Positions 7,763 through 16,903 of a stretch of 64,000 nt of DNA are shown piece by piece. Both the position numbers and the translations under genes were made by a program. Origin of the DNA: Aureispira sp045105775 (lineage in GTDB: Bacteria > Bacteroidota > Bacteroidia > Chitinophagales > Saprospiraceae); assembly GCA_045105775.1 (NCBI GenBank), contig JBGCDW010000132.1, positions 1-64,000 on the forward strand. Direction: 5' to 3'. The notes beneath the pieces were generated by a model. That model was not told where the DNA came from. It ran no database searches and saw nothing but the letters and a program-made list of their open reading frames with translations. How positions within the stretch are numbered: position 1 is the first letter of the stretch; each line of letters begins with the position of its first letter.

Positions 7763-9187
7763 GTGCTGTTTAATTCTCTACCTTTTATTGTTTTTTTCCT
7801 TTGTTTTTTTGTGGTTTGGTGGTGGGCCAAACGACAAGATCAACGTCGTTGGATCACATTGGTGATTTTTTCGGCTATTTTTTATGGATGGTGGGATTGG
7901 CGTTTCTTGTTTTTATTGTTATTCAGTGGGAGTATAGATTATTGGGCAGGATTGGCCATGGAACGGCAACCTAGTCGCCAAAAGTTGTATTTATACCTTT
8001 CACTTCTGGGCAATATAGGCAGTTTGGCTATCTTTAAATACAGTCAATTATTGGCGCGGGTATTGGATGATTTGGCCGCACTGATGGGACTAGATTGGGA
8101 TTGTTATGCACAATTGCCAGCGTTTTCGTTGATTCTGCCTGTAGGAATTAGCTTTTACACCTTTCAGTCTATGAGCTATACCTTAGATATTTATTACAAA
8201 AAACTAAAACCTACCCATAATATTTGGCATTTCTTTGCCTACCTATCTCTATTTCCACAATTGGTAGCAGGGCCTATTTTACGAGCCAAAGATTTATTGT
8301 ATCAACTACAACAGGATCGGCCTATTTCTTATCGTAGTGTGTGGTTTGGCTTGCGCCTAATGGTGTATGGTTTCTTTCAAAAAATGGTGCTTGCAGATAA
8401 TATTGCTCCTTTGGTTAACCAGGCTTTTGCCAATATTCACCAACCGACCGTTTATTGGTATTGGTGGTTGGTACTCGTGGGGTTTGCCTTTCAAATTTAC
8501 TTTGATTTTGCAGGCTACAGTGCCATTGCTAGAGGACTGGCAAGGTTGATGGGCTACCGATTTCGACTCAATTTTGACCATCCCTACCATGCGCGTTCCT
8601 TACAAGAATTTTGGCGGCGTTGGCATGTTTCTCTCTCTACTTGGTTTCGCGATTATGTGTATCGGCCATTGGGAGGCAATAGAGTAAGTGCTTGGAAAGT
8701 ATATCGAAATTTGTGGATTACTTTTTTGTTGTCGGCATTGTGGCACGGGGCCTATTATCATTATATACTTTGGGGCGTGGTACACGCCTTGGGCTTAAGC
8801 CTTGAACGTTGGACAAATTGGCCCAAACGACTGGCTGCGTACCCTTGGTTGGCGTGGTTGGCATGGCCTATAGTTTGGGGGCAAGTGTTGCTGGCTTGGC
8901 TGTTCTTTAGGGTAGAGCATTGGGCAGATGTGGGCGTTGTAGGGCAACAACTCTTTGCGTTTAATGCTGGCTTGGACGCGCCACAATTATTGTATTATTT
9001 TGATGGTTTAGTCATGGTAATAGTAGCTATAAGTGTGGAAGTATGGTATTACATCAAGCGTCAAGTGCCTGCTATTAGAGCGTGGACACACCACCCCGTT
9101 TATGACAGTATTACCATGAGTATACTCCTAACAGCGTGTATTTATTTGAGAGGCCCAGCGTCTGATTTTGTTTATTTTCAATTCTAA
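7763..9187 (+). CDS. MBOAT family membrane O-acyltransferase (AlgI-like)
   Basis: This 474-residue polytopic protein starts at GTG 7763; an in-frame stop 12 bases upstream leaves little choice. Diagnostic AlgI/MBOAT motifs are LPVGISFYTFQSMSYTLD, FPQLVAGPI, FWRRWHVSLSTWFRDY, YRPLGG, and LWHG with the catalytic-type histidine near residue 328, followed by YHYILWG. The family moves an acyl group, normally acetyl, across the inner membrane onto an extracytoplasmic sugar polymer or lipid, working with an SGNH-type partner. That partner is encoded next, five bases downstream, and two large membrane proteins follow in the same operon. The target is therefore probably a surface glycan (inference). 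No alginate genes are present, so I assign no specific symbol. Confidence 0.9.
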   Translation: MLFNSLPFIVFFLCFFVVWWWAKRQDQRRWITLVIFSAIFYGWWDWRFLFLLLFSGSIDYWAGLAMERQPSRQKLYLYLSLLGNIGSLAIFKYSQLLARVLDDLAALMGLDWDCYAQLPAFSLILPVGISFYTFQSMSYTLDIYYKKLKPTHNIWHFFAYLSLFPQLVAGPILRAKDLLYQLQQDRPISYRSVWFGLRLMVYGFFQKMVLADNIAPLVNQAFANIHQPTVYWYWWLVLVGFAFQIYFDFAGYSAIARGLARLMGYRFRLNFDHPYHARSLQEFWRRWHVSLSTWFRDYVYRPLGGNRVSAWKVYRNLWITFLLSALWHGAYYHYILWGVVHALGLSLERWTNWPKRLAAYPWLAWLAWPIVWGQVLLAWLFFRVEHWADVGVVGQQLFAFNAGLDAPQLLYYFDGLVMVIVAISVEVWYYIKRQVPAIRAWTHHPVYDSITMSILLTACIYLRGPASDFVYFQF

Positions 9188-9192
9188 TAGCT

Positions 9193-10563
9193 ATGCAGTC
9201 CTACCAACAACGTTTATTTTGGGCAGCAGGATGTACCATCATTGCTGTGCTTTTGGGTGGATGGCTATTGCCCAAGCAGCCTGCTTCCTCTATGGGAGGC
9301 GATTGGTTTTGGAGCAATAAGGTACGTCCTAGTCGGCAATTTGAAGTGGTAGCCGTGGGCGATTCGCGCATCTATCGGGGATTTAGCCCCAATGATTTTG
9401 CAGCAACTTACGCTCCTGATAGAGCGGTAACGGTTTTTAATTTTGGCTTTTCCTCGGCAGGTTTGGATACTGCTTTTTTAGTAGCTGCTGCCAAATTGGT
9501 GGATACCACAGCTCCCTTGCCTGTAATTTTAGTGGGCATCACCACCTCTAGTTTGGCCGATGAGAATGCTGCCAACCAGCATTTTTGGCAAGAAGATCAA
9601 CGCTCAACATTGAGCATTTGGCAACGAAAATACATCAACCCACAGCTCACTTTTTTTGATCCTACCAGCCCCAACACTCTTCTAAATCATTGGCAGGGAG
9701 CGCGCCAAGGTTATTATCAACAACACTACGCCAATGGCTGGATTGCTTCCGATAAAGAGCCACACAATCTTTGGGAAAGCTATGAACATGTCAAACGTAC
9801 TTATCCCCATGTAGCATTTAGTTTGGGCTTGCGTTGGCGGTTGCTCCAACAAATAGCAGCTTGGCAAGCACAGGGCATTCAAGTGGTGGCCTTTCGACCA
9901 CCTGCTGCACCTCACTTAGAAGCGGTAGAAATGCTGCCTGAATATTATCCAGAAGAAGCCATCAAAGCCCAGATTCAAGCAGTTGGAGGCATTTGGATTG
10001 ATTTGCCCAATACCCAACAATACCAAACGTATGATGGCAACCATTTGATCGAAGCTTCTGCCCGTCAGTGGTCGGCCGATATAGGACAGGCTTTGCGGCA
10101 AGCCCTTCAAAAAAAGGCCAAGCAGACTACTATTTGGCAAAAGCAAGAAGATTTTGAAACACTGCAACTGCCCAATCTAATACAAGATACAACGGCTCCA
10201 AAAGGGGCACAAATACAGGCATTGGCTGCCAAGAGTTATTCTCATACTTTTCTACACCATTTGGATCAATTGCCACTAGATAGTGTAGCGTTGAATACCT
10301 CTGTTTGGGTGCGTTTTATCGATACGGTAGCTTCTGAAGAGGTACTATTGGTGATTTCGGTCGAAAATGCGGCAGGAATGCAATTGTGGCAAGGGCAGCC
10401 TGTGGCGAAACAAATACTGGACCCTTCGGAATGGACAAAAATACAATTAAAGGTTCCTTATGTGCATCGAGATGCAGGGGCTTTGCTCAAGGTTTATGTT
10501 TGGAATAATACAACACAAACCGTTTTGCTCGATCATCTAACCATAGAAATTGCCAGCTTATGA
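9193..10563 (+). CDS. SGNH-type O-acyltransferase partner with C-terminal beta domain
   Basis: 456 residues. A single N-terminal membrane anchor (residues about 8-26) is followed by an SGNH/DltD-AlgJ-like fold: block I VVAVGDSRIYRGF with the nucleophile Ser near 58, NFGFSSAGLD, VILVGITTSS, and a late DGNHL segment with the acid-base pair near D281/H284. The protein then extends about 130 residues into a beta-rich domain (SVWVRFIDT, LWQGQPVAK, LLKVYVWNNTTQTVLLDHL) resembling carbohydrate-binding jelly rolls. A similar tail occurs at the end of the protein encoded at 12389. It likely transfers the acetyl group delivered by the MBOAT protein onto a periplasmic glycan. Its stop overlaps the next start (ATGA). 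Confidence 0.75.
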   Translation: MQSYQQRLFWAAGCTIIAVLLGGWLLPKQPASSMGGDWFWSNKVRPSRQFEVVAVGDSRIYRGFSPNDFAATYAPDRAVTVFNFGFSSAGLDTAFLVAAAKLVDTTAPLPVILVGITTSSLADENAANQHFWQEDQRSTLSIWQRKYINPQLTFFDPTSPNTLLNHWQGARQGYYQQHYANGWIASDKEPHNLWESYEHVKRTYPHVAFSLGLRWRLLQQIAAWQAQGIQVVAFRPPAAPHLEAVEMLPEYYPEEAIKAQIQAVGGIWIDLPNTQQYQTYDGNHLIEASARQWSADIGQALRQALQKKAKQTTIWQKQEDFETLQLPNLIQDTTAPKGAQIQALAAKSYSHTFLHHLDQLPLDSVALNTSVWVRFIDTVASEEVLLVISVENAAGMQLWQGQPVAKQILDPSEWTKIQLKVPYVHRDAGALLKVYVWNNTTQTVLLDHLTIEIASL

Positions 10564-12353
10564 AAACAGCAACTCAATTCTTAAAACAATATGGAGAAGA
10601 TAGTTTGTTGCAACTGGCTTTTCTGATATGGGGCGTAATGGCCGTTTATTTTTATCAAGAACGCCTGTACAGTGATTCGGGGTTTTATTTGGCCAAAGTG
10701 GTGCATTATGAATCCCTTTGGGTAGAATTGGGGCGTTATGTATTGGTGTTGTCTCAATGGCTTCCCTTGCTGTGTGTAAAATTGGGCTGCAGCATGAAAG
10801 TAGTTTTGGTAGCCTATTCATTGGGGCATGTGCTGTTCCATTATGGTATTTATTTATTTTGCCGTTATCGTTGGAACAAGGGTTATGTGGGATGGTGGCT
10901 CATTGCTATACAGTGTTTGGGCCTCCTTCATGGTTTTTGTACCCCCATGTTTGAATTGTATTACAATACGGGATTTATTGCATTGTGGGCAGTATTACTC
11001 ACCCCAAAAAAAATCAATCTAAAGACAGGAGTATTAGTAGCCATATTGAGTCTGTTTATTACGGTCAATTATGTATTGTGCCTTATTTTTATGGGAGCGG
11101 TTATCGTGCTGCATGTCACGAAAAATGGCCTTAGAGCCTGGCCTTTATTTATAGCTACAGGCATAGGAATGGCTATTGGGTTTTTGCTCAAGCAAACCTT
11201 GTTGACCAATAGTTATGAAGCTGCCAAGATGGATTGGTTCTGGTATCAATTTCAAAACAAAAACTTTTCGTGGGAAGGCTATATTCGCCCCTTGTTAGAA
11301 TTCTATATCTTGTACTACAAAGAATTTTTGATTTTGGTGGGGCTGACTAGTTGTTATTACTTACGACAAAGAGCATATACTACCACGATAGCATACCTGC
11401 TTTTATTGTTGGCTACCCAATATGTCGTTTCGCTGACTTATCCAGAAATTAAGCACAGCCGTTACCAAGAACAATGTTTTTTTTCGTTGATAATGATTGG
11501 TTGTTTTCCACTGCTGATGGATATTCTACCCCAACTCAAAGGCACGTTCAAGTATGGGACGCAGTTGCTTTTATTACTGGTTATCAGTTATCGCTTTTTG
11601 GAGATAGGAGTCAGTATTGAACCCTTTAAATTGCGAGTGGCTTATATGCACAGAATGATTGAAAAAGGTCGAGCGCAAAGCGTGTACAAGATGATTATGG
11701 AAGAAGAGAGCCTTAATAGTAATGTCAATGGGCCTAGTTTTACCTTTGGTATGGAATCCTTGTTATTATCGGCATTAGCACCTGAAAAAAGAGCCGTTCA
11801 ATTGATTAGAGATACAGAATGGGTACATGGAAACAACTCCAAAACGCTTCAAGATAGTACACTGTATTTAGCAACGTATCGAAGTTATTACGAACGACCC
11901 GATAGTTTTTATCAGCATAGTAGTGCCAATCCTAAGTACATGAATTTTCCACCCAGTTCTTATCAGCGCGCGCGAGGCCGTTATACCCCTTTTCCAACGG
12001 TGGCGGAAATCAAACAAAATTTGACCTTTGAACCCACTTTAGAGGATGTGTATACCCAACAAACGACGATCAATGTACCTATAAAAATTAACAATATAGG
12101 AACAGAGGCGTGGAGTAGTGAAACGGTACAAATTGCTTATCATTGGTGGGCGCAAGATACCGTAGTGCATTGGGAGGGAGAGCGAAGTGTCTTAGAAGTG
12201 GATTTATTGCCACAAAGCAGCCATCAGCAATATATGGTAATACACCTGCCTCAAAATGCAGGGGAGTATGTGTTGCAGGTGGATTTGATCGGTGGGCAAA
12301 CGATAGGTTGGTGTCATTATCCCGCTTGGTATCCCATTCGTGTAGAAGAATAG
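10560..12353 (+). CDS. Polytopic membrane protein, possible GT-C-type glycosyltransferase, with C-terminal Ig-like domain
   Basis: 597 residues, with many hydrophobic helices in residues about 20-370 and then a soluble part. An acidic residue in the first external loop (YSDSGFYLAKVV) is placed as in GT-C enzymes, but no family signature is decisive, so the enzyme call is weak. The last 110 residues (INVPIKINNIGTEAW to YPIRVEE) read as an immunoglobulin-like beta-sandwich resembling Nbr1-type domains. The start codon overlaps the previous stop, proving translational coupling with the acyltransferase pair. It may supply or flip the sugar that is acylated, or make it. I do not recognise a named family. 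Confidence 0.6.
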   Translation: MKTATQFLKQYGEDSLLQLAFLIWGVMAVYFYQERLYSDSGFYLAKVVHYESLWVELGRYVLVLSQWLPLLCVKLGCSMKVVLVAYSLGHVLFHYGIYLFCRYRWNKGYVGWWLIAIQCLGLLHGFCTPMFELYYNTGFIALWAVLLTPKKINLKTGVLVAILSLFITVNYVLCLIFMGAVIVLHVTKNGLRAWPLFIATGIGMAIGFLLKQTLLTNSYEAAKMDWFWYQFQNKNFSWEGYIRPLLEFYILYYKEFLILVGLTSCYYLRQRAYTTTIAYLLLLLATQYVVSLTYPEIKHSRYQEQCFFSLIMIGCFPLLMDILPQLKGTFKYGTQLLLLLVISYRFLEIGVSIEPFKLRVAYMHRMIEKGRAQSVYKMIMEEESLNSNVNGPSFTFGMESLLLSALAPEKRAVQLIRDTEWVHGNNSKTLQDSTLYLATYRSYYERPDSFYQHSSANPKYMNFPPSSYQRARGRYTPFPTVAEIKQNLTFEPTLEDVYTQQTTINVPIKINNIGTEAWSSETVQIAYHWWAQDTVVHWEGERSVLEVDLLPQSSHQQYMVIHLPQNAGEYVLQVDLIGGQTIGWCHYPAWYPIRVEE

Positions 12354-12388
12354 TTTGTAACTTAGCCTTATAAAAAATAACAGCTACC

Positions 12389-14341
12389 ATGACGCAAAAA
12401 TACAGAACAGAGCAGCTACTATTAGGCATCTGTTTGCTTGTTGGCTTATTGCTACGAGTAGGCGATCCTAGTGATTGGGCTTTCATCAATGATGAATTGA
12501 GCACTTGGGCCAAGGTGAGTTATGACAGTGTGGGTGGTGTGATAGACAATATCAAAGCCGTAGATTCGCACCCCGTGGGGATGTATGTCTTTGTGTATTA
12601 CTGGACAGGAATTTTTGGGACGAGTGAATGGGCCATTAAGCTGCCTTTTTTATTGATGTCCTTAGGAGTAATGGGTTTGGTGTATCAATTGGGCAAATTG
12701 TGGTTCTCCAGAACGACAGGCTTACTGGCCTTGGCGGCTTTTGCTAGTTTGCAATTTCCGATTTGGTGGAGCCATATTGCACGGCAGTACCAGAGTGGTT
12801 CTTTCTTGACCTTATTGATGGTGTATTGCTGGACACAGTGGTTGGTAGAAGGCAAAACAGAAAAACGTTACTGGTGGGGGTTTGTATTGGCAGGAACTGC
12901 CGCCTGTTACAATCATTATTTCAGTGGCTTGTTTGCCGCTTTGGTAGGGCTGACAGGCTTGTTGTGGGTGAGCCGCGCTCAATTGCTAAAATACCTTTTG
13001 GCAGGCGTAGTAATGGTAGGCTTGTTTTTGCCTCATATTTCTATTACGCTGTATCAATTGCAATATGCCGATGGGCATTTGTGGTATGGCGTGCCCGATA
13101 GTAGTTTTTTTACTCGGCATATTCGTTACCTCTTTCATTATTCTTGGTATTGTTTGATAACTACAGGAGTGCTGGCCTTGCTGGGGCTAGGGCATTATTG
13201 TTATACAAAAAACAAAGCAGTTGCAACGACCACCCCCGCCACCAAATTGCGACTAACAGCCCTGCTTTGGTTTACAGGATTGCCTTTGTTTGGGTATTGG
13301 TACTCGGTGCAGTTTTCGCCTATTTTGCGCCCATCACACTTGCTCTTTTCGTTTCCCTATCTCTTATTGTTGTTGTTTTCTTTTTATAATAACCAATGGA
13401 AAAGTTGGCCTGTGGCAATAATAGTCGGCATTATAATAGTGGTCAACACCACCAGTTTAGTCCACCATCGTCGGCATTTTGAGGTGGTACACACGCATCC
13501 TTACAAGCATTTCATACAACACACCAAGGCATTTTTGGAGGAGCAGGAGCGCGATTCTGTGAGCATTGTTTTGGGCGAAAACCCCTTGTATTTATCGTAT
13601 TACCAAGATTATTACAAGAGCCCTTTTGAACATCATAGCAGTTTTAAACCAGATTTGACCGTCCACCAATTGCAGCAAATTATAGCAAAAGAAAATCGCC
13701 CTTATCTCATTGTGGGTTCCTTGGCAGATGCGCCATTGGCGTGTGCCTTGTCTGCCTATCCCTATGTGTATAAGCGTTCTTATGGTATTAATTACTCGTA
13801 TCATATTTTGTCCAAATACCCAGAAGACGATCAAGCACCAAGCATCACCCTATTTGAAGAAAAGCAAGATTGGGAAACCAAGCCTTATTGGAATTTTACA
13901 ACCAATAACATACAACAAGATTCTACAGGCAGACGTTATTACAACCTAAAGGAAGAGTGGGGGCCTAATTTTACAGCTCCTTTTGATAGTTTAACCCCTA
14001 CAAAGCATTGTTTTGTGGATGTAGCCTTATCTTTGCAAACAATAGATAGCAATAGTTGGCAAGCGAATGGCGTTTTGGTCGTAGAATTGCTGAATGAACA
14101 AGACAGTACACTGGCTTGGTATGGTCAGGAAGCCAAGCAGCAATTGGAACCTGCTCAAGGAGCACAAACATTGTATTTGAGTTATCGTTTGGTACATCAG
14201 GCTGTTTATCAGCACGAGCAAGCTATGCAGCTCAAGGTGTATTATTGGAACCGAGAAAAACAAGCAGTACAGTTAAATCATTTTGCTATTAGAATACGTC
14301 AAGACAATCCAATTTTGTACAAAGATACCCAACCCTTCTAA
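12389..14341 (+). CDS. GT39/PMT-like membrane glycosyltransferase with C-terminal beta domain
   Basis: 650 residues. The N-terminus has the ArnT/PMT layout: a first helix, then an acidic loop FINDELSTW (D35-E36), a second loop KAVDSHPVGMY (about 57-66), and about ten further helices to residue 340. FSPILRPSHLLFSFPY precedes a soluble periplasmic part. The C-terminal 130 residues (WQANGVLVVELLNEQ, LKVYYWNREKQAVQLNHF) match in pattern the tail of the SGNH protein at 9193. Enzymes of this group move a sugar from a polyprenyl-phosphate donor to protein or lipid in the periplasm. It lies 35 bases after the previous gene and ends the glycan operon; gldA follows 16 bases later and may be co-transcribed. 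Confidence 0.75.
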   Translation: MTQKYRTEQLLLGICLLVGLLLRVGDPSDWAFINDELSTWAKVSYDSVGGVIDNIKAVDSHPVGMYVFVYYWTGIFGTSEWAIKLPFLLMSLGVMGLVYQLGKLWFSRTTGLLALAAFASLQFPIWWSHIARQYQSGSFLTLLMVYCWTQWLVEGKTEKRYWWGFVLAGTAACYNHYFSGLFAALVGLTGLLWVSRAQLLKYLLAGVVMVGLFLPHISITLYQLQYADGHLWYGVPDSSFFTRHIRYLFHYSWYCLITTGVLALLGLGHYCYTKNKAVATTTPATKLRLTALLWFTGLPLFGYWYSVQFSPILRPSHLLFSFPYLLLLLFSFYNNQWKSWPVAIIVGIIIVVNTTSLVHHRRHFEVVHTHPYKHFIQHTKAFLEEQERDSVSIVLGENPLYLSYYQDYYKSPFEHHSSFKPDLTVHQLQQIIAKENRPYLIVGSLADAPLACALSAYPYVYKRSYGINYSYHILSKYPEDDQAPSITLFEEKQDWETKPYWNFTTNNIQQDSTGRRYYNLKEEWGPNFTAPFDSLTPTKHCFVDVALSLQTIDSNSWQANGVLVVELLNEQDSTLAWYGQEAKQQLEPAQGAQTLYLSYRLVHQAVYQHEQAMQLKVYYWNREKQAVQLNHFAIRIRQDNPILYKDTQPF

Positions 14342-14357
14342 CTACAACTAATCTTTT

Positions 14358-15275
14358 ATGTCCGTTATAGTATCCAACTTAACCAAAGTATACGGCGAGC
14401 AACATGCCGTTAATAATATTAGTTTTGAAGCTCATAAAGGAGAAATTTTAGGCTTTTTGGGCCCCAATGGAGCAGGCAAGACCACCACTATGAAAATGAT
14501 TACTTGTTTTGTGCCACCGACCAAGGGCCATATACAAGTATGTGGATTTGATGTACAGAAAAATCCAATGGAAGTACGCCAACGAATTGGTTATTTGCCA
14601 GAGCACAATCCGCTTTATTTGGATATGTATGTCAAGGAATATTTGTTGTTTGTGGCAGGGTTGCACAAGGTTTCTAAAAAACGCCAAGCAGTAGAAGAAA
14701 TGATTCTACGAACAGGACTGGAGCGCGAGCAGCACAAATTAATCAATTCTTTGTCCAAAGGGTATCGACAGCGTGTGGGCTTGGCACAAGCGATGTTGCA
14801 CGATCCAGAGGTGCTTATTCTGGATGAGCCAACTTCAGGGTTAGATCCGAACCAGTTGGTTGAAATCCGAAAATTGATCCGTTCCTTGGGAGAGGAAAAA
14901 ACAGTGATCTTTTCTTCACATATTATGCAAGAAGTACAAGCCTTGTGTGATCGGGTTATTATTATCAATCAGGGCAATATGGCGGCTAATAATACCCTAG
15001 AAAAATTGCAACAAAACAGTGACGAAGAACAGTATATTACCGTAGGATTTGATAAAGCACCTCCTTTGGCTGTACTCAAAGAGTTAGAACAAGTAATGGC
15101 AATTGAAACGTTGAATGGAAAACATTTGTATATGCTCAGAGCTGCTGGAACCGAAGATATTCGACCTGCTATTTTTCATTTTGCGGTTGCTAATGGCTTG
15201 GTGATTCTAGAAATGCAACGCAAAGTTTCCACTATTGAAGATGTATTTCAGCAAGTAACACGATCTGATCAATAA
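14358..15275 (+). CDS. gldA: Gliding-motility-associated ABC transporter ATP-binding protein GldA
   Basis: 305 residues with all ABC ATPase motifs: Walker A GPNGAGKTT (35-43), signature LSKGYRQRVGL (132-142), Walker B VLILDEPTSGLDP (152-164) and the H-loop SSHIMQEV. Length, the SVIVSNLTKVYGEQ start and the C-terminal region about 220-305 fit GldA, which energises the GldAFG transporter needed for gliding in Flavobacterium and relatives. gldF and gldG are not in the window, so the partner permease is elsewhere. A generic ABC-2-type exporter ATPase is the alternative. It follows the glycan operon by 16 bases. Confidence 0.8.
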   Translation: MSVIVSNLTKVYGEQHAVNNISFEAHKGEILGFLGPNGAGKTTTMKMITCFVPPTKGHIQVCGFDVQKNPMEVRQRIGYLPEHNPLYLDMYVKEYLLFVAGLHKVSKKRQAVEEMILRTGLEREQHKLINSLSKGYRQRVGLAQAMLHDPEVLILDEPTSGLDPNQLVEIRKLIRSLGEEKTVIFSSHIMQEVQALCDRVIIINQGNMAANNTLEKLQQNSDEEQYITVGFDKAPPLAVLKELEQVMAIETLNGKHLYMLRAAGTEDIRPAIFHFAVANGLVILEMQRKVSTIEDVFQQVTRSDQ

Positions 15276-15276
15276 A

Positions 15277-15303
15277 TTGGTTGTGTAGTCTAAGCTATTT
15301 TTG
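15277..15303 (+). promoter_or_regulatory. Possible promoter for the lipoprotein gene
   Basis: TATTTTTG at 15296-15303 is an exact TAnnTTTG; TTGG at 15277 is 16 bases upstream, slightly short. Transcription would start near 15310, just before the ATG at 15317. Confidence 0.35.
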
Positions 15304-15316
15304 CGATTTTTGCGCC

Positions 15317-16174
15317 ATGATGATAACACGTATAAAAAAACTAGGATACTTATTGCTATTGTGTGTTTGGAATTGGGCTTGCCAATCCAACGGCAATTCA
15401 ACCAAAACGATAGAAGCTCCACTGGCCAGAGTAGGCAGCAGTGAATTGTATCCAACGGATGTAGCAGGGATTGGCACAGGCATGTCTGAACAAGACAGTT
15501 TGTATCAAATGCAATTGCATGTAGAGCAATGGATTAGAGATGAATTGATGCTAGAGGTAGCCAAAAGAAACATTGATGTAGGCGAGAAGATAGAGCGTAT
15601 GGTGCGGGATTATGAATCGACCCTCATTATGAATGCTTATGAGGAAGCCCTAATCGAACAACGGCTCAATCCAGAAGTAACCCCTCAAGAAATTGCCACT
15701 TATTACAGCCAAAACAAAGAACAGTACCAAGCTGGTATGAGCTGGGTGCGTTGTCACTTTGTAAAAGTTAGGCGCAATGTCCCCAATCTTCAACAACTCA
15801 AGAAATGGTTCAAATCAGACAAAGGGGTAGATTTTGAGCAAGTGAAGCTATTTTGTGCCAAGAACAAAACCATTCATATTCTCAATGAGGATTTGTGGAT
15901 TGAGTATGACAAAATTGTAGCAGCACTGCCCGAAAACAGCATTTCCAAACGCCATCGTGAGAAACAATCCATCTTGGATAGAAGTGATGACCAATTTCAG
16001 TATTTGCTCCAAATTTTTGAATACCGCGACAAGGAAGATGCGGCTCCATTGTCACAAGTACAAGACGAAATTGTTCGCATCATCTTACACCAGCGTCGCA
16101 ATAAAATTCTTCAGGATCTGAGAAAAGAGGTGTACGAAAAAGCCAAAGAAGAGGGGCGTTTTGAAATTTATTAG
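15317..16174 (+). CDS. Lipoprotein of the SurA/PpiC peptidyl-prolyl isomerase group
   Basis: 285 residues from the ATG at 15317; the open frame extends upstream to a TTG, but a likely promoter lies in between. MMITRIKKLGYLLLLCVWNWAC gives a lipoprotein signal with the acylated Cys near 22. The mature part resembles the SurA N-terminal chaperone domain (QWIRDELMLEVAKRNIDV, LNPEVTPQEIATYYSQNKEQYQ) and then a degenerate PPIC region (WVRCHFVKVRRN to IVRIILHQRRNKILQDLRKEVYEKA). The conserved GGxLG-type active-site loop of parvulins is not visible, so it is probably a chaperone without isomerase activity. It stands one gene before surA, an order I associate with Bacteroidota. Confidence 0.7.
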   Translation: MMITRIKKLGYLLLLCVWNWACQSNGNSTKTIEAPLARVGSSELYPTDVAGIGTGMSEQDSLYQMQLHVEQWIRDELMLEVAKRNIDVGEKIERMVRDYESTLIMNAYEEALIEQRLNPEVTPQEIATYYSQNKEQYQAGMSWVRCHFVKVRRNVPNLQQLKKWFKSDKGVDFEQVKLFCAKNKTIHILNEDLWIEYDKIVAALPENSISKRHREKQSILDRSDDQFQYLLQIFEYRDKEDAAPLSQVQDEIVRIILHQRRNKILQDLRKEVYEKAKEEGRFEIY

Positions 16175-16189
16175 AACAGTGGAAGTGGA

Positions 16190-16903
16190 TTACTGGGTTT
16201 GAATATCTTTAATGCGATTGGCAGATTTTCCATTCACCATAGTTCTATTAATCATAGGATGATTTTCATCCTCTGGCCCAAAATCAGAATCGGGATGAAA
16301 AGCAATGACCACTAATTCTTCTGTTACATCTGTCTTGAAGCTGTGTGTACCATCTTGGTGGATGATAAACAAGTCGCCAGCTTGCAGTGCGATGGTTTGG
16401 TCGGGCGTAATACACTGGCCTTGGCCTTTGTAAATCAAGCCCACTCGATCGGAAGGGTGTTGGTGTGCCGTTTGATTAATATTGGCTGGGAAAAACAGCG
16501 CATTGAGGCAAGGATCGCCTTTTTTGATAGGAGGAATGAGCAAACTATCGGTACAGCCATCTATGTACTTCAATCTTCCTTTTTGTTCTACAGGGCCGCC
16601 TATAGAAAACAAACCATAGTAGTTGGTTTTTTCTATAATAATGCCTTCGCCCCCAACTAGAGTAGCCGAAGCACCTGGGATGCAAAAATACATCCCTTCT
16701 TTGAGGGGGATTTCTAAATCATTGTAATGTAATAATGCTGCCCCCTTAGATACAAAACCAAAGTAAGTAGATTGGTTGTTTGAGAAATGGAATACTTTTC
16801 CGTCTGTAAAGCCATACAGATTATTGGGGTAGTGGTTGCCTTCTTCATTGTTACAAACCAATCCGTGTACTAATTTGTAATTTGAATAAGATAAGTTGCT
16901 CAT
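16190..16903 (-). CDS. Bicupin protein of unknown substrate
   Basis: 237 residues forming two cupin barrels. The second barrel carries the metal motif: HQH in TAHQHPSDRVGLIYKGQG and a later His in AGDLFIIHQDGTHSF. The glutamate expected in cupin motif 1 is replaced by Arg (HQHPSDR), leaving a three-His site. The first barrel (FVSKGAALLHYNDLEIPLKEG) lacks histidines. The C-terminal tail ENHPMINRTMVNGKSANRIKD is unusual. Bicupins include ureidoglycine aminohydrolases and sugar-binding regulators, but I cannot pick one. It converges with the lipoprotein gene with 15 bases between stops, and is divergent from surA. Confidence 0.7.
   Translation of the reverse strand: MSNLSYSNYKLVHGLVCNNEEGNHYPNNLYGFTDGKVFHFSNNQSTYFGFVSKGAALLHYNDLEIPLKEGMYFCIPGASATLVGGEGIIIEKTNYYGLFSIGGPVEQKGRLKYIDGCTDSLLIPPIKKGDPCLNALFFPANINQTAHQHPSDRVGLIYKGQGQCITPDQTIALQAGDLFIIHQDGTHSFKTDVTEELVVIAFHPDSDFGPEDENHPMINRTMVNGKSANRIKDIQTQ

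Noticed and set aside
12088..12513. 141-codon minus-strand frame over two gene ends
   Set aside because: Antisense to the end of the membrane-protein gene and the start of the GT39-like gene, which have clear protein features.
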